NCBI RefSeq assembly: GCF_030272615.1
Contig: NC_081415.1
Span: 105,413,796 to 105,477,795, forward strand
Reading direction: 5' to 3'
Length of the DNA stretch: 64,000 nucleotides
Source: Cryptomeria japonica
Taxonomy: Eukaryota; Streptophyta; Pinopsida; Cupressales; Cupressaceae
The stretch's first letter is position 1. Each line of letters opens with the position of its first letter. Positions 34,201-45,863 of this stretch are shown piece by piece. Made by a program: the position numbers and the translations under genes. The notes under the pieces were generated by a model. It saw only the letters and a program-made list of their open reading frames with translations. It did not search any database and was not told where the DNA came from.

Positions 34201-35375
34201 AGTTTAATCCCATCTTTAATAATATGATCAATTCTATTATCATCTCTATGCTTCAAAGTAGTGATATGAAAGAATATAGTTTTTTTATCTCCAACATGTA
34301 ACCAAAGAGACCTAGAACGCTGCTTCCAAAAAAATTCCTCTTGAAATAACATTGTGATCTCTTGATAGAATGTCACTTTCCTTAGAAAAATTATCCCCTA
34401 CATATCCTTCTCTTTTAATTTTCTCTTGGATAAGGCTCAAATCAGACTAGAGAGCCGATTTCATCATAAAAATGTCACCAAAGATTTCCTTGTTCCACTT
34501 TCTGATATTTTCCTTAACAATTATGAGCTTTTTAGCAATGCAAAATATCATAGTCCCATCAATCTCAACATCCCACCAATTCTTTATGTAGCTATGCAAG
34601 CTCAGGTGTGAGAGCCACATCTTTCCAAATCTAAAAGTGAATCTCCTTCTCTCTCCTTTATGTTTCGTCACAAAACTTATGGCATCTAGTGATTAGATCC
34701 AACTCTAGACATAGTTTTCAGAGAGTAGAAATAGTGAAGCAACCCATCTGTGGAAATGTGGGACCTATCCAGCCTCACTTGAATGAGCTCATCACCCACC
34801 TTTCTATTGGTCCAAGTATAGTTATCTCTTGCAAGATCCAGATCTATAAGGCATTGATCATTAATAAAATCAGCAAAATCATGTTTGCTATCTAGTTGAA
34901 TTTGGGATCCCCCATTATTTTTCAGATTCTTGAAGAGGGGTATTAAAGTCTCCCATAATAAGACAAGAAATATTAGAGTGCTTTCTTTGAAAAGAGGAAA
35001 GCTTCACCCAAAATCTCCTTCTAGAAACCTTATTATTGGAGGCATAAATATTAGACAAAATCCAAGAAATTGGGGGCATAAATCTCCTTCTAGTGTTCTT
35101 GAACAGAGTGGAAACATGGTCGCCATCATCACATAATGGGATACCCTGAAGAAATTGAGAATTCCATAAAGTAACAACTCCCACAAAAGCACCATCAGAA
35201 CTACTCCCTTGGGATTCAAAAACTTTAAAAACTTCAAATTTTCAACTCTAGTCTTAGGCATCTTAGTTTCTCAAATAAGAAGAATATCCAATCTATGATC
35301 CCTAGCAAAATTATGAACAATTCCTTGTTTATGGGAACTGTTGAGCCCCTTAATATTCTAGGATAAAAGTTTCAT
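31203..35375 (-). pseudogene. LINE ORF2: endonuclease, reverse transcriptase, RNase H
   Basis: Minus strand from an ATG at 35375 (MKLLS, stop, NIKGLNSSHKQ), the usual start of an APE-type endonuclease. The endonuclease continues through 35261-34915 with NIYASNN and LIMGDFN. RT follows in 34376-33370 with KAPGLDGFP, GFLLKLDIAKAYDQVDW and FNTSHGLRQEDPISPIL. The catalytic (F/Y)ADD box would be near 33290, where AD(D)-like sequence is degraded. A zinc-binding RT-associated region spans about 32900-31850. RNase H lies at 31660-31203 with WVKINFDGAAKGNPRLAGCG and SHIYRDSNVFVNYLA. The protein would nick DNA and copy its own RNA at the target. Numerous breaks remove function. Confidence 0.85.
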
Positions 35376-35488
35376 TTCTTACCAAAGGAATGGGAGAGAC
35401 TTTCATGGATCATCTTCTGTGATCCATCAATAATATTTTGGAGACACTTATGCTCTATTTGCCATTTAGTGGATTTCCTACCTACACT

Positions 35489-37327
35489 TCATGGAGGTCC
35501 ACAATCTGCTCTAGCTATATTTCTGGTAGAAACTCTTGTTCCATAGATTAGTTGCAATTTCTTCTTCCTCATTTCAAATTTCCTATAGGACATATCTTCA
35601 TCAAACTCAATATATTCAAGGTTCATATTCTCTTTTTCATCTCTACTTTGCTCAACCATTGAAGATTGAGCTGTGTTTGGAAATATAGTATTTGGATCCA
35701 TAACTGATAGAATACCATTATAGTTCAGGGTTGAGGATGACTTCGGTATAATACCCTTAGTCACTGACATACCAAAGGAAGAGCCTAGCATAGGTGAGAA
35801 TTTCCGATCTTTAAAAGTACAATCCAACTGGCCCTTTGAACAGACCAAACCCTCCAAATCACTGCCTTTATCACTCACAATAATATTTTTGGACCCAACA
35901 TCATTAGATACCTGGACCAACACTTCCCCCTCTTCTAAATCATCACTCTTATTCTTTTCAAAATTTTCTTCTACATTTAGACCGATATTGACAATCTTAG
36001 CCTCCATATTCTTAGAGGAAACCACCTTTGATCCAACGTCCCTAGGGACCGTCTTCATAGCTTCCTGAACAGGGCAAGGGGACTTTACCCCAACTTGGAT
36101 ATCCTCTTTAGGGTTACTATAACCCTCCTCATTCATGATCATTTCTGACTCTTCTCCCTTCTTGTTCAACTTAATTTTAGGGTTACTAGAGGCCTCCTCA
36201 TTCATTTGTTCTGCCAGATCTTCTCCCTTCTCATTCAGCTAGAATTTAGGTTTCCAAACCCCAGGGCCTTTGGGTCTGGAAAAAACCTTATTAGCATTTT
36301 GGGGGCATCTTTTCACACAGTGACCAAATATTTTACACACAAAAAAAGCAAAAGGAAACACTCATATTTAATGGCCCAAGAGAGAGATCCCAATTTAGAT
36401 ACAATATCTATCAAAGGAGGGAGATCCTTATATCGTCAAATCTCAACACAAATACGAGCATAGACCATCCTTTTCCTACTAGATATCATAGGGTCGATCA
36501 ACTGCAGTTCCCCAAAACCTTCAACAATACCTTTGAAGATATCCTCATGCCAATATTCCAATGGAAGTCCGGGGAGCCTGATCCATACAGTCACAACTTC
36601 AAAGAAAGAATCAGACATATCCATATTAGGGGCCCATTTCTTAAGGGTAAGAGGGGACCAACTGATGACCCAAGGTCCACCATAGAGAATGGTAGGGATA
36701 TCCTTAGCACAAGAGATGGAAAAAGAAAAGATCCCCCTAAGAAGGGCCTAATTCTCAACCTGATCCTTAAGCTTCCACCTCTCACTAACAAACACCCTAA
36801 CCAGATCAATATTAGGTCGAACCCAAATTTTTTCCCACAAGGGTCATATCCATAGTGAGAATATTATGATCAATAACTTGATCAAGGATCTCAATAAAAA
36901 CCTTAAGGCTATTATTGTCAAAAATAACAATTGGGGGAAAGGAATATTTCCCAGCTGATTTTACCCCAAACAAAGAGGCCCATCGATTGCGCATTGCACC
37001 AAATAAAAAAACCCACTCTATTTGACTCGTAAAAGGTTTCTGGCTGTGACTCGCCAGGAATGGTTTCTACTATAACCTTAGACCTAGGGGCCTAGTCACC
37101 CGGGTCCACTTGCAACTCAATTTTTGGGTCCATACCATCCTCAGATTCCACTTTCCCTTGAATATATTTCCTGCTAGCAGGTTTGGGTGACTGGGATCTT
37201 GCCCCCAACTATCCCTGAGGCAAGCATTTTTCTATTGAAGTGACCAAAGATTCCCGCTTGCAACCAATCTGAAACCCCTACTCCATTCCTGCTCTCATAA
37301 TGTACTATTATTGTTGAAATCTACCAT
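35489..37327 (-). pseudogene. LINE ORF1: DUF4283-like gag-type protein
   Basis: The minus-strand segments 36994-36812, 36809-36591 and 36624-36436 form a DUF4283-type domain (FEVVTVWIRLPGLPLEYWHE followed by DIFKGI). A frame-shifted zinc knuckle follows near 36330-36290 (CKIFGHCVKRCP). A long acidic, low-complexity C-terminal region occupies 36205-35489 (EEGEVLVQVSNDVGSK; EFDEDMSYRKFEMRKKKLQL). ORF1 proteins of plant LINEs bind the element RNA. The start near 37327 is uncertain. At least three frameshifts are present. Confidence 0.72.
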
Positions 37328-37460
37328 TTTTCTATAATTAAACCTAGATCTCATACACACTTCAAAATCTTAATTTTATTGAAACAATGGATTTTGATAT
37401 TCCTTTTTTGCATCCATAGGCCTATAATCTCATTTCCATACATATCATTTTGGCTATCCA

Positions 37461-38212
37461 ATGCATCTTATATTTACATATCTTCTGATTTGCTTCAAGC
37501 ACCTTACAAAATCTTATATGTTTTCATTCTTTCATCTGATTACATTATTAATTTTAGTTGCATTATCAAGATCAATCATTAAATTTTTTTTTGTTTATTT
37601 CATATTACTTGCATTGATTCATTGCATCTTCATCTATTACACAATGGGGATTAAAAATATATTTATGACATATTTTTCCTTTCTAAAATATTTAGTACAT
37701 GTTTCATATTGTACCTCTACTACTCCTATAGATGCTGATAAGATAAACCATGCTTATCTCTATCCCAAAGTATCTCTTATTCATGAGGATATTTTGGCAT
37801 CAGAAGATGAAATCATTACCACTTTTCTCAATGATCTCTCTCATGTGGATGAAGCATTGAGCAATGATGTTGATTATCCTCCCAAATTTTTTCCCCACCA
37901 TAAGAATACTTTGGTTCAAGATGAATAAGTTTTAGACATTGACAAACTGAATTTTAACACATTAATATAGAAAGATGCCCACTCCTCTTCTAGAGACTAT
38001 CTTACTTATCAAGATAATTTAATGCAAAAGGATTTCATCAACTTCCTTAATGACATGTCACCTAGTATTATATTAAGATGATAATTTGAATGATGAAAAT
38101 ATTTCCTACCCTCTAAACACTTTTGATACACATAAGGAAAACTTATTTAAAGAAGACTCCCTTACTATAAATACTTCCAACGTGGACATGAATGAAGCTC
38201 ATAAGGATTTTC
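37461..38212 (+). pseudogene. Left part of reading frame I, split by element D (unrecognised)
   Basis: An open run from 37461 to 37926, then stops and a frameshift to 38212. The first 70 residues are hydrophobic and probably not the real start. After about 37700 it reads PIDADKINHAYLYPKVSLIH and EDEIITTFLNDLSHVDEALS, and a related half-repeat follows (LNDMSPS). Element D interrupts it after HKDF. In the same phase it continues at 45864 as HPPKKINPYYFVHPFSAL. Style and repeats resemble the frame in element A, but I cannot name it. Bases 37331-37460 show nothing. Confidence 0.4.
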
Positions 38213-39352
38213 TGTTGGCATGTTTGATGTTTATGTTGTGATTGTCATTAATGGACACACATTTGCTTTGAGATAATTTTTTGTATGTATGAGTTATGCT
38301 CAACCGGTATTTGTTCCAAACCGGTATTGTGTTATAGTCTTTAGGCTATCGATGTTTTTGCAGAATGTGTTTTCTGATTTCAAGCGGTATGAAGACATCA
38401 AGCGGTTCGAGGATCTCAAGTGGAGCAAAGGAACTTAAGAGGCAGTTATGATTTTTCCAGTCTTCACTCTTACCAACTAGTAATCGGTAAAGTTGTATAA
38501 ACCTGTAATACTCTGTGATGAGTTACCAACCGATATTTTTGTGATGAGTTACCATCCATCGACACTTTGACAGTGATTTTGTGCCATGTTACCAAATGTG
38601 TCTAGATGCAATGAACCTAGGAACTTGCAATGTAATCCTATTAGACTGACATGAAATCAGATTCCTTTATAAGGACATCATGTCTAGGGTTTTATAATAG
38701 ATGTTGGATAGCTGTTAGGGTTTATGGTGGTTGATGAGTTTTTGTATGTGTGATCTTAGAAGGAAGATCGAGTCTGAATGCTGTAACAGAGTGTGGATTT
38801 TATGAAGACTAAAGTAATGCTGGGATGCATTAACAATGAGCTATCAAGGATCTAACCAAGCATACTGTGCTAGTATCTAGATCATTCACTTGTTGATTAC
38901 TCACATCTTTGACAAGTCTGAAACCCTTAACTAGGTAGGCTTGGCAAAGCCTTTGAAAATCCTCTAACAAGGTGGTTCACAACTATGGATCTGAAATCCT
39001 CTTACAAGGTAGTCTTTAATTGGACTTATCTCCTAATAGGATCTATTCTAGTGAAGAACATTGTAAGACCTTAACCGGTTTGACCTTAACTGGTCTGGTT
39101 TCTATTCTACAGATAGTTACTTGTGAGTTTCATCTCACCGTGGTTTTTCCCATTTGGGTTTCCATGTAAAAATCTCTTGTGTTATGGTGATTGTGCTTCT
39201 ATGGTTGAATGCCTTATTTGCTGTTTGGTTTGCATTTGTGTTAATTGATTTTTTAGTTAAACTGTTATACTGGTTTACTGCTATACTATTAAAGTGTTTA
39301 AGTTCACTATTTTCTGGTATACTAATTCAACCCCCCCTCTTAGTATTCATCA
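38213..39352 (+). repeat. 5' LTR of element D
   Basis: TGTTGGCATG...AGTATTCATCA, 1,140 bp. It lacks the 19 bases (around GAGTTTGAGATTCCTAACA) present in the other LTR near 45527-45545. Confidence 0.94.
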
Positions 39353-39368
39353 ATTGGTATCAGAGCCA
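39353..39368 (+). promoter_or_regulatory. Primer-binding site of element D
   Basis: ATTGGTATCAGAGCC follows the LTR. TGGTATCAGAGC is the initiator tRNA-Met complement. Confidence 0.93.
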
Positions 39369-39402
39369 ACATTTCTATAAGTTTAACCGCTTGGAAAGAG
39401 AT

Positions 39403-40735
39403 ATGGAGGAATACACTGTGAGGGAAATTACTCATCGACTCACTCAGACTGAGAATACCTATGATGAACTCAAAGTCAAATATAAGGGCATGTTGAGAAA
39501 CTGATGGAGCTAACTGAAAATAGTTCCTTTGATGAAGTAGACATGGATGCCCTAGTTGAAGAAGTTGAAAAAATGAATGAGTCTAATGCCAACCTAAGAA
39601 GGGAATTGGAAGGACTAACTATCAGGATGTGTCAAGAGCTTGAGAACTGGAGGAAAGCTGAAGATCTAGTAAAAGACAAAGATCATGAGATCTCCAAGCT
39701 GAAGCAAGAAATCAATGCACTTACCACTCATCTCTAAGATTGCAAAATGGAAAAAGAAGAAATACAAGGTGAAATAAACTTGGCTATTTCTGAGAATGCA
39801 ACCTTGAAGGAGTCCAATGCTGCTATTACCAAAGAACTCATTGAGTCAAAGGAAATACTTACCAAATTCAATAAGAGCACTATTAAGTTAGAACAAAAGC
39901 TTGAATCAGCAAAACCAGTAAAGAATACCACTGGACTTGGTTTCTCTAAGTATGAAGAAGGCGAGACCTCTGGAGAAAAAGATGTAGCATCAAAGAAGCA
40001 ACCGACATCAAAGGATAAAGGTAAGAAAAAATTCAAACCTGTTTGCTTTAATTGCCACAAGGAAGGAGCACTGCTAATGTATGTAGACACAAGGCTTACA
40101 ATAATTTTCCTTACTTTTTAAACAATAAGCCTAGATCCAATAGATTCAATGGAAATTGTTATGCATGCAACAAGTTTGGGCATAGAGAATTTGAATGCAC
40201 GTCTGTCATGCACAACACCAGAAGGTATCCTCAAAGGAGTCAAGGAGTTTTTCCTGAACCCTCTAGGAACTGGAATCCTAACCAGTTTAATACCTACAAT
40301 TATCAATGAGGAAGTGGTGGCTATCAAGCAGCAATAGGATGGAGAGCAACCTGTTTGATTTGTCATGGCAGTGGTCACACTGCTGCAACATGCAGAAGGA
40401 AGAATGGAATCATGAATAATGGACCTTGGAGAGCACCTAGAATGATTTGCTATCATTAAAACAAATTGGGTCATACAACAAGATTCTACAGAATAAGAAA
40501 AAATATATCAGATGATATACCGGTCACTCTGGAAGGAAAGATTGATGTTGAAACTGTTCAAGCGGATATGAAGAAAACTTGGAAGAAGAATCTAGAAGAA
40601 GTGTCTCAAGAAGAACCAGTTTCTGAACCTAGTGTGGAAGTCGTTGAACTGGCAATCTATGCAATAGAAAATCTTAGGGGGAACAAATCGGTGAAATATT
40701 TCGAACCCCTAGTTTACACCGGTAAAAGACCTTAA
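39403..40735 (+). pseudogene. Gag-like ORF1 of element D with several CCHC knuckles
   Basis: Starts at ATG 39403 (MEEYTVREITHRLTQTENTY). It shifts frame at about 39500 and reads a long coiled coil (39504-39900: MNESNANLRRELEGLTIRM; KDHEISKLKQEINALTTHL), with a stop at 39737. A basic linker KKQPTSKDKGKKKFKP leads into zinc knuckles. The first is CFNCHKEG (40044), broken by a frameshift near 40068. The second is CYACNKFGHREFEC (40157-40198). The third is CLICHGSGHTAATC (40352-40393). A fourth, CYH-stop-NKLGHTTRFY (40448), has lost two ligands. It ends near 40735. Gag would bind and package RNA. Four knuckles are more than the one or two usual in Copia Gag. Breaks make it inactive here. Confidence 0.85.
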
Positions 40736-41100
40736 TCGATATGCGATACCTATCAATTGGCAGAAGACCGAAAATGGTAAAAGGCAAATTAGGGTTTACA
40801 CCCTAATAGTGGAGCATTTATTATGGTAGGTGAAGAATTCATTTAAAAGGGATTTTCAAATCATTTTCACTTATCAATTTTTGAGTGAAGAAGTTTTCAA
40901 GTGCAAAGCGACAAAAGGCGATTTGTCTTGCAATTCAGAGAGATTTGAAAACCCTGAAGAAGAATCTAAAGATATCATCAATCGGTCAAGTGTAGAACTC
41001 AAAGCGGTAATCCAGCAACTGAAGTAGTGAGTGATGAAGTGGAATTTGCAAGCCCTAAATCTCAACTTTCAAAGGTATTTTTTGAATTTCTCTATTTATT

Positions 41101-44100
41101 ATGGCTTCAACATCACACTCTAGTTCAAGTGCACCCGTTGATTCAGTTGGTTTCATACAACAAAAGGCAAAATATAATGCACTATACCAAATACCCACTG
41201 GTGTTATAGTAGAGGAAGGTATTTTAGATTACATTGACTGTAAAATTCAAGACCTATGATCTCTAGTGATCCATTCTCAGTTGAGTTTGTTCTATGGGAA
41301 AGATAAGAAGATCAAACCAGAATTTAGCATATTGGAAAAGAAGAATCTTCATAATGTGGTCTATTTCCTTGAAGAATTCACAGATGATCACATCCGCATC
41401 ATTCTAAGTAGAGTGCATGGTGACAAAATGTATTTAGAGCAGACACATGACATCACACTGGAAGCGATTCATGTCGTCACTGGTTTCTATAATATTGGGG
41501 AAGTGCCAGCCCTAAGGAAGATCCGCAAGACTGAAATGACCAAGCTCACCAGTTCTGTGAGCGACCAACAAGAAAATGACCATCAATACCATTAAGGATG
41601 ATCTGATCAAGTATGCCTGCATGGTAATAGGTTACCAGACATTCTATGCTAGCAGGATCAACTCTGTCTCTGCTACAGCGGTAAATGCTGGGTATAGGAT
41701 GATTATGGAAGATGCCTTATTTGATTTATGCACCTGTATGCAAAGGCAACTCCTGGTGAACCTAAAGTCAACAAAATAGGAAAATTCCTTGAGATTTAAA
41801 TTCAGACAACTATTGGTCGGATTTTTCTTCTACTTCCAAGGCTACTTTCCAGGAGTCAATGATATTCAATGGTCTGCTGACCAACCGGTTACAAAGCAAA
41901 TCAAGGAAAGTCTACAAGTGGTTGTAACCGGTTATCCGAAAGTTATAAATAAATAATTTGATGAGTTCAGATGCAAGATGAGCCAAAGGGTGAGAATATC
42001 TAGTGATATTGTCAAGAAATATGAAGAGGACATCTTCTTTATCATCAAAGTAGCTGAGCGCATAATGGAGGCTGTTGAGCCTAGAAAGGAAGAAGTGGAG
42101 CCCATGGGTTATGAGGTAATGTACGACATGCTGGATGGGTATGCTTCTACCCTACTTGCCTCACCGCTTGATCCCAAGAAGAAGAGAACCAACACCTATC
42201 TGGAAAGGGTTACACCAGTTGAGGAGCCCTCCATGAAGAAAGGAAAGGCAGTGCCATCTATATCCACACCGATTACTTTAGCAAGCCCTAAAGTGACCAA
42301 GTGGTCACCGACAAAGAAGAAACCAGAAGCTGCTCCTGCCAAAGTCTTTGAAAGAAAGTGGAAGACAAAAGGCAACACATCGAACTCCGAAGACACTGTA
42401 TCTAAAGAACCGCCTAAGAAGACTAGGAAAATGAGGAAGAAGTCACAGGCAACCAGCAGTGAACTGGCATCATCTGCACCGGTAAATATTGATATCTCCT
42501 CTTACAAACCTTTGACACATTGTCAAAGAACCATTAAGAATATTAAGAGGAAAAAGATGAGTGACTTAGTAGATTATTTTGATGATTTCAATGATAGTGA
42601 GAAAGAGGAAGTGGAACAAGAAATTATTAAATATTTATGTATTAATGATCGGTCACCATCAAAAATCAAATCTGTGACACCGGATTCTTTATATAATTCT
42701 TTAGACAACAAATGGCACATTGCCATAGAAAAAGAACAGGAAATAAGAGAGGAAATATTTGCACAATATTTTCCTGATGTGTCCAATTCTGAACTCTATG
42801 AAGTTATGGAAAAATATAAAGGCCTCTTCTTCATGAGAAGAAGGAGACTCCTGTTGCTAGAAGGGAAAGCCTATGAAGTGGTAACTGATACCCACACTCA
42901 TGCCAAATCAGCTCTGAGATTACACCAAGTGTCTGAAGTCAACAGGAAGGCCGAACAAGAACTGGAAACTACAAAACTGGATGAGGTGTATAACAGTGAG
43001 GGAGAACAGGTCATTGAGAAAATGGACCCCATTGATGTTGATGCCTTGACCAGTGAAGATGTTACTCCTGATACACCAAGAGAATCGACAGGACAGGAGA
43101 AACGGGATGAGAAGAAGCAAAAGGAGGAAGAGAAGAGGAAACAGGCAGAAGATGAGAAGAAGCAAAAGGAGGAAGAGAAGAGGAAACATGCAAAAGATGA
43201 GAAGAAGCAAAAGGAAGAGGAGAAGAGAAAGGAAGAAGAGAAGAGAAAAGAAGAGGAGTAGAGAAAAGAAGAGGAGAAGAAGAAGAAGGAAGAAGAGAAG
43301 AAATAGGAAGCGGAGAAGAAGAATAAGGAAGAAGAGAAAAAATAGGAAGTGGAGAAGAAGAAGAAGGATGAAGAGAAAAAATAGGAAGAGGAGAAGAAGA
43401 AGAAGGAAGAGGAAAGGGAAGAAGAAGAGAAGTGGAAAGAAGAAGAAAAGAAGAAGGAAGAAGAGAAAAGAAAGAAAGAGGTTGAAGAGCAGAAGAAGGC
43501 AGAAGAAGATAAGCGAAAATCCAAGGAAAAGGGGGATGCGGCAAAGAGTGTACATGCAGAGACCCCAAAGGCAATTGGTGGTAAAGCCAAACTGGTTGAC
43601 ATCACTAGTCCCATTGACCTCTAGTCTGCAAATGAAACGGAGCTTCTGCAAAGCGTTAAGCTTGCTCAAGAGCGATTGGATTCACTAAGAAGGAAAAAGG
43701 AGGAAGATGTGATTCAAACTGCGGTGGCAACCCTCACCAGTTTGATTCCCGGTACCAATCTCCCAAGTATCGATTCCTCTCTAGCTCAATTCAAGCTCTT
43801 ATGCACAATTGTAGAGGACCAAGTGCAATGTTTGGAAGATGTTGCCAAAGCCAATGCAAAAAAAGAAGCATCAAAAGGCTTTGAACACTGCCTCGGTGAA
43901 GAAGTTAAATGAGCTCTGATCCAATCTGTAGAAGGCACAAAAGGACATTAAAGATGTTTTGGATGAGGGGATTCTACTACTTAGTAAGATATGTCAACCC
44001 CATCTATTCTATGATGATGTGCTTGCTCAGAAAGATAAACTGCAAACTGATTTGCAGACATTCATAAGAACCTTCAAGACACCATATGATTCCTTTATCA

Positions 44101-44423
44101 CTTATGGGAAAATCGTTCACTAGTTTCAACTTTAGGCTGGAAGAATTGAGTTGGAGATTAGCAACCGGACTAGGGATTTGCAGGAACTACAACTGGTTCT
44201 ACTACCAAGACGACAAATACTTCAGAAATGCTATCTCAATCTAGATGCCTTAACAGTTGCTCAAGAGATAAGTACCTTGGACGCCATGGAGGAACAGGTA
44301 TCCCAGATGCAAATGGAGAGTGAGGTTGCTACCTCATTGCTTGAGTCATGGTCTATATCCATGAAGACATTTATGCAAGACTTTAAATCGGTTTTTGACA
44401 AGTTTCACTCTTTATTGTCATAA
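41101..44423 (+). pseudogene. Large unknown ORF2 of element D with a Glu/Lys repeat
   Basis: From ATG 41101 (MASTSHSSSSAPVDSVGF) one frame runs to 41595 with a TGA at 41258. After a frameshift near 41565 it runs in one phase to 43912 with TAG/TAA at 41777, 41954, 43259, 43304, 43343, 43382 and 43622. After a frameshift near 43865 it runs to 44423. Parts in order: Ser-rich start; globular region (YGKDKKIKPEFSILEKKN; THDITLEAIHVVTGF); second globular part (YEEDIFFIIKVAERIMEAVE); Lys/Pro/Ser-rich linker (42180-42480); helical part; Glu/Lys repeat (43090-43530); two coiled coils. There is no RT, integrase, protease or recognisable envelope feature, and no signal peptide. It matches no family I know. 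It could be a structural or nuclear-targeting accessory protein; that is inference. Confidence 0.7.
43086..43530 (+). repeat. Glu/Lys-coding purine tract with 39-bp periodicity
   Basis: An almost pure A/G stretch of about 440 bp coding for KKQKEEEKRK-type and EEKKxEVEKKKK-type units. Three successive TAG stops (43304, 43343, 43382) are exactly 39 bp apart in an identical setting, AAATAGGAAG. The stop therefore probably spread by unit duplication. Confidence 0.9.
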
Positions 44424-44699
44424 ACTCTTATTATTTTAATGCTAATGGAAATAGAGGCTATTTAGCTATACTTTGTCATTGTTGGCAAAGGGGGAGTAGT
44501 ATTCTGTATTTAAAATTTTGATGCATGCTATGTATACTTTCATGTTTATCTCTGTAAGGGAGTAGTATACAATGTATTTTCTGCAAAAGGGATAGTATAT
44601 ATGCTTAGGGGAGTAATTTTGATTATGGCATATTTTGTTGTAAAACACTTAGATGTCAAAATTTTCCTAAGTGTTGCCATCAATGCCAAAGGGGGAGAT
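44424..44699 (+). promoter_or_regulatory. 3' untranslated region and polypurine tract of element D
   Basis: 276 bp of AT-rich sequence ending CAATGCCAAAGGGGGAGAT immediately before the 3' LTR. Purine-run look-alikes (GGGGGAGTAGTAT, AAGGGAGTAGTATA, AAAGGGATAGTATA, GGGGAGTAATTTTG) occur upstream at 44490-44620. Confidence 0.85.
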
Positions 44700-45858
44700 T
44701 GTTAGCATTTTTTATGTTTATGTTGTGATTGTCATTAATGGACACACACTTGCTTTGAGATCACTTTTTGTATGTATGAGTTATGCTCAACCGGTATTTG
44801 TTCCAAACCGGTATTGTGTTATAGTCTTTAGGCTATCGGTGTTTTTGCAGAAAGTGTTTTCTAATTTCAAGTGGTGTGAAGACCTCAAGCGGTTCGAGGA
44901 TCTCAAGTGAAGAAAAGGAACTTAAGCGACAATTATCATTTTTCCAGTCTTCACTCTTACCAACCGATAATTGGTAAAGTTGTATGAACTAGTAATACTC
45001 TGTGATGAGTTACCAACCGATATTTTTGTGATGAGTTACCATCCACCGACACTTTGATGATGATTTTGTGCCATGTTACCAAATGTGTCTAGATGCAATG
45101 AACCTAGGAACTTTCAATGTAATCCTATTGGACTAACATGAAATCAGATTCCTTTATAAGTACATCATGTCTAGGGTTTTATAATAGATGTTGGATAGCT
45201 GTTAGGGTTTATGGTGGTTGATGAGTTTTTTTATGTGCAATCTTAGAAGGAAGATCGAGTCTGAATCCTGTAACAGAGTGTGGATTTTCTGAAGACTGAA
45301 GTAATACTAGAATGCATTAACAATGAGCTATCAAGGATCTAACCAAGCATACTGTGCTAGTATCTAGATCATTCACTTGTTGATTACTCACATCTTCGGC
45401 AAGTCTGAAACCCTTAACTAGGTAGGCTTGGCAAAGCCTTTGAAAATCCTCTAACAAGGTGGTTCACAACTATGGATCTGAAATCCTCTTACAAGGTAGT
45501 CTTTAATTGGACTTATCTCCTAATAGAGTTTGAGATTCCTAACAGGATCTATTCTGGTGAAGAACATTGTAAGACCTTAACTGGTTTGACCTTAACCGGT
45601 TTGGTTTCTATTCTGCAGATAGTTACTTGTGAGTTTCATCTCACTGTGGTTTTTCCCATTTGGGTTTCCATGTCAAAATCTCTTGTGTTATGGTGATTGT
45701 GCTTCTGTGGGTGAATGCCTTATTTTCTTTTTGGTTTGCATTTGTGTTAACCGGTTTGTTAGTTAAACTGTTATACTAGTTTACTACTAGACTGTTAAAG
45801 TGTTTAAGTTCAGTATTTTCTAGTATACTATTTCAACCCCCCCTCTTAGTATTCATCA
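44700..45858 (+). repeat. 3' LTR of element D
   Basis: TGTTAGCATT...AGTATTCATCA, 1,159 bp, followed by the TTTTC target duplicate. Confidence 0.94.
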
Positions 45859-45863
45859 TTTTC

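Larger units (their letters stand above)
31028..37330 (-). mobile_element. L1-type LINE retrotransposon, decayed, minus strand
   Basis: The minus strand carries, in order, an ORF1 with a DUF4283-like domain and zinc knuckle, then an ORF2 with endonuclease, RT, a zinc-binding RT-associated region and RNase H. This is the architecture of plant L1 LINEs with an RNase H domain. Both ends are approximate. No poly(A) tail or target duplication could be identified; 31028-31202 may be its 3' untranslated region or part of H. Many stops and frameshifts make it a dead, fairly old copy. Confidence 0.82.
38213..45858 (+). mobile_element. Element D: non-autonomous LTR retrotransposon with gag and a large unknown ORF
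   Basis: 7.65 kb, bounded by perfect TTTTC target duplications (38208-38212 and 45859-45863). It has LTRs of 1,140 and 1,159 bp that differ by a 19-bp indel and scattered substitutions. An initiator-Met primer site and a polypurine tract are present. The interior encodes a coiled-coil, multi-zinc-knuckle Gag and a second ORF of about 1,100 codons. No protease, integrase, RT or RNase H motif was found on either strand. It must therefore have been moved by enzymes of another element. LTR ends and purine tract (CCAAAGGGGGAGAT) resemble those of Copia C, which suggests a Copia partner. Confidence 0.9.

Noticed and set aside
37461-37700. Hydrophobic N-terminus of reading frame I as a membrane protein
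   Set aside because: AT-rich sequence gives Phe/Ile/Leu-rich frames by chance. The credible coding style starts only after about 37700.
42898-43669. Long antisense Ser/Phe- and Leu/Phe-rich frames, looking like membrane proteins
   Set aside because: They are the complement of the purine-only Glu/Lys repeat of ORF2. A polypyrimidine strand seldom contains stop codons, so they are shadows.
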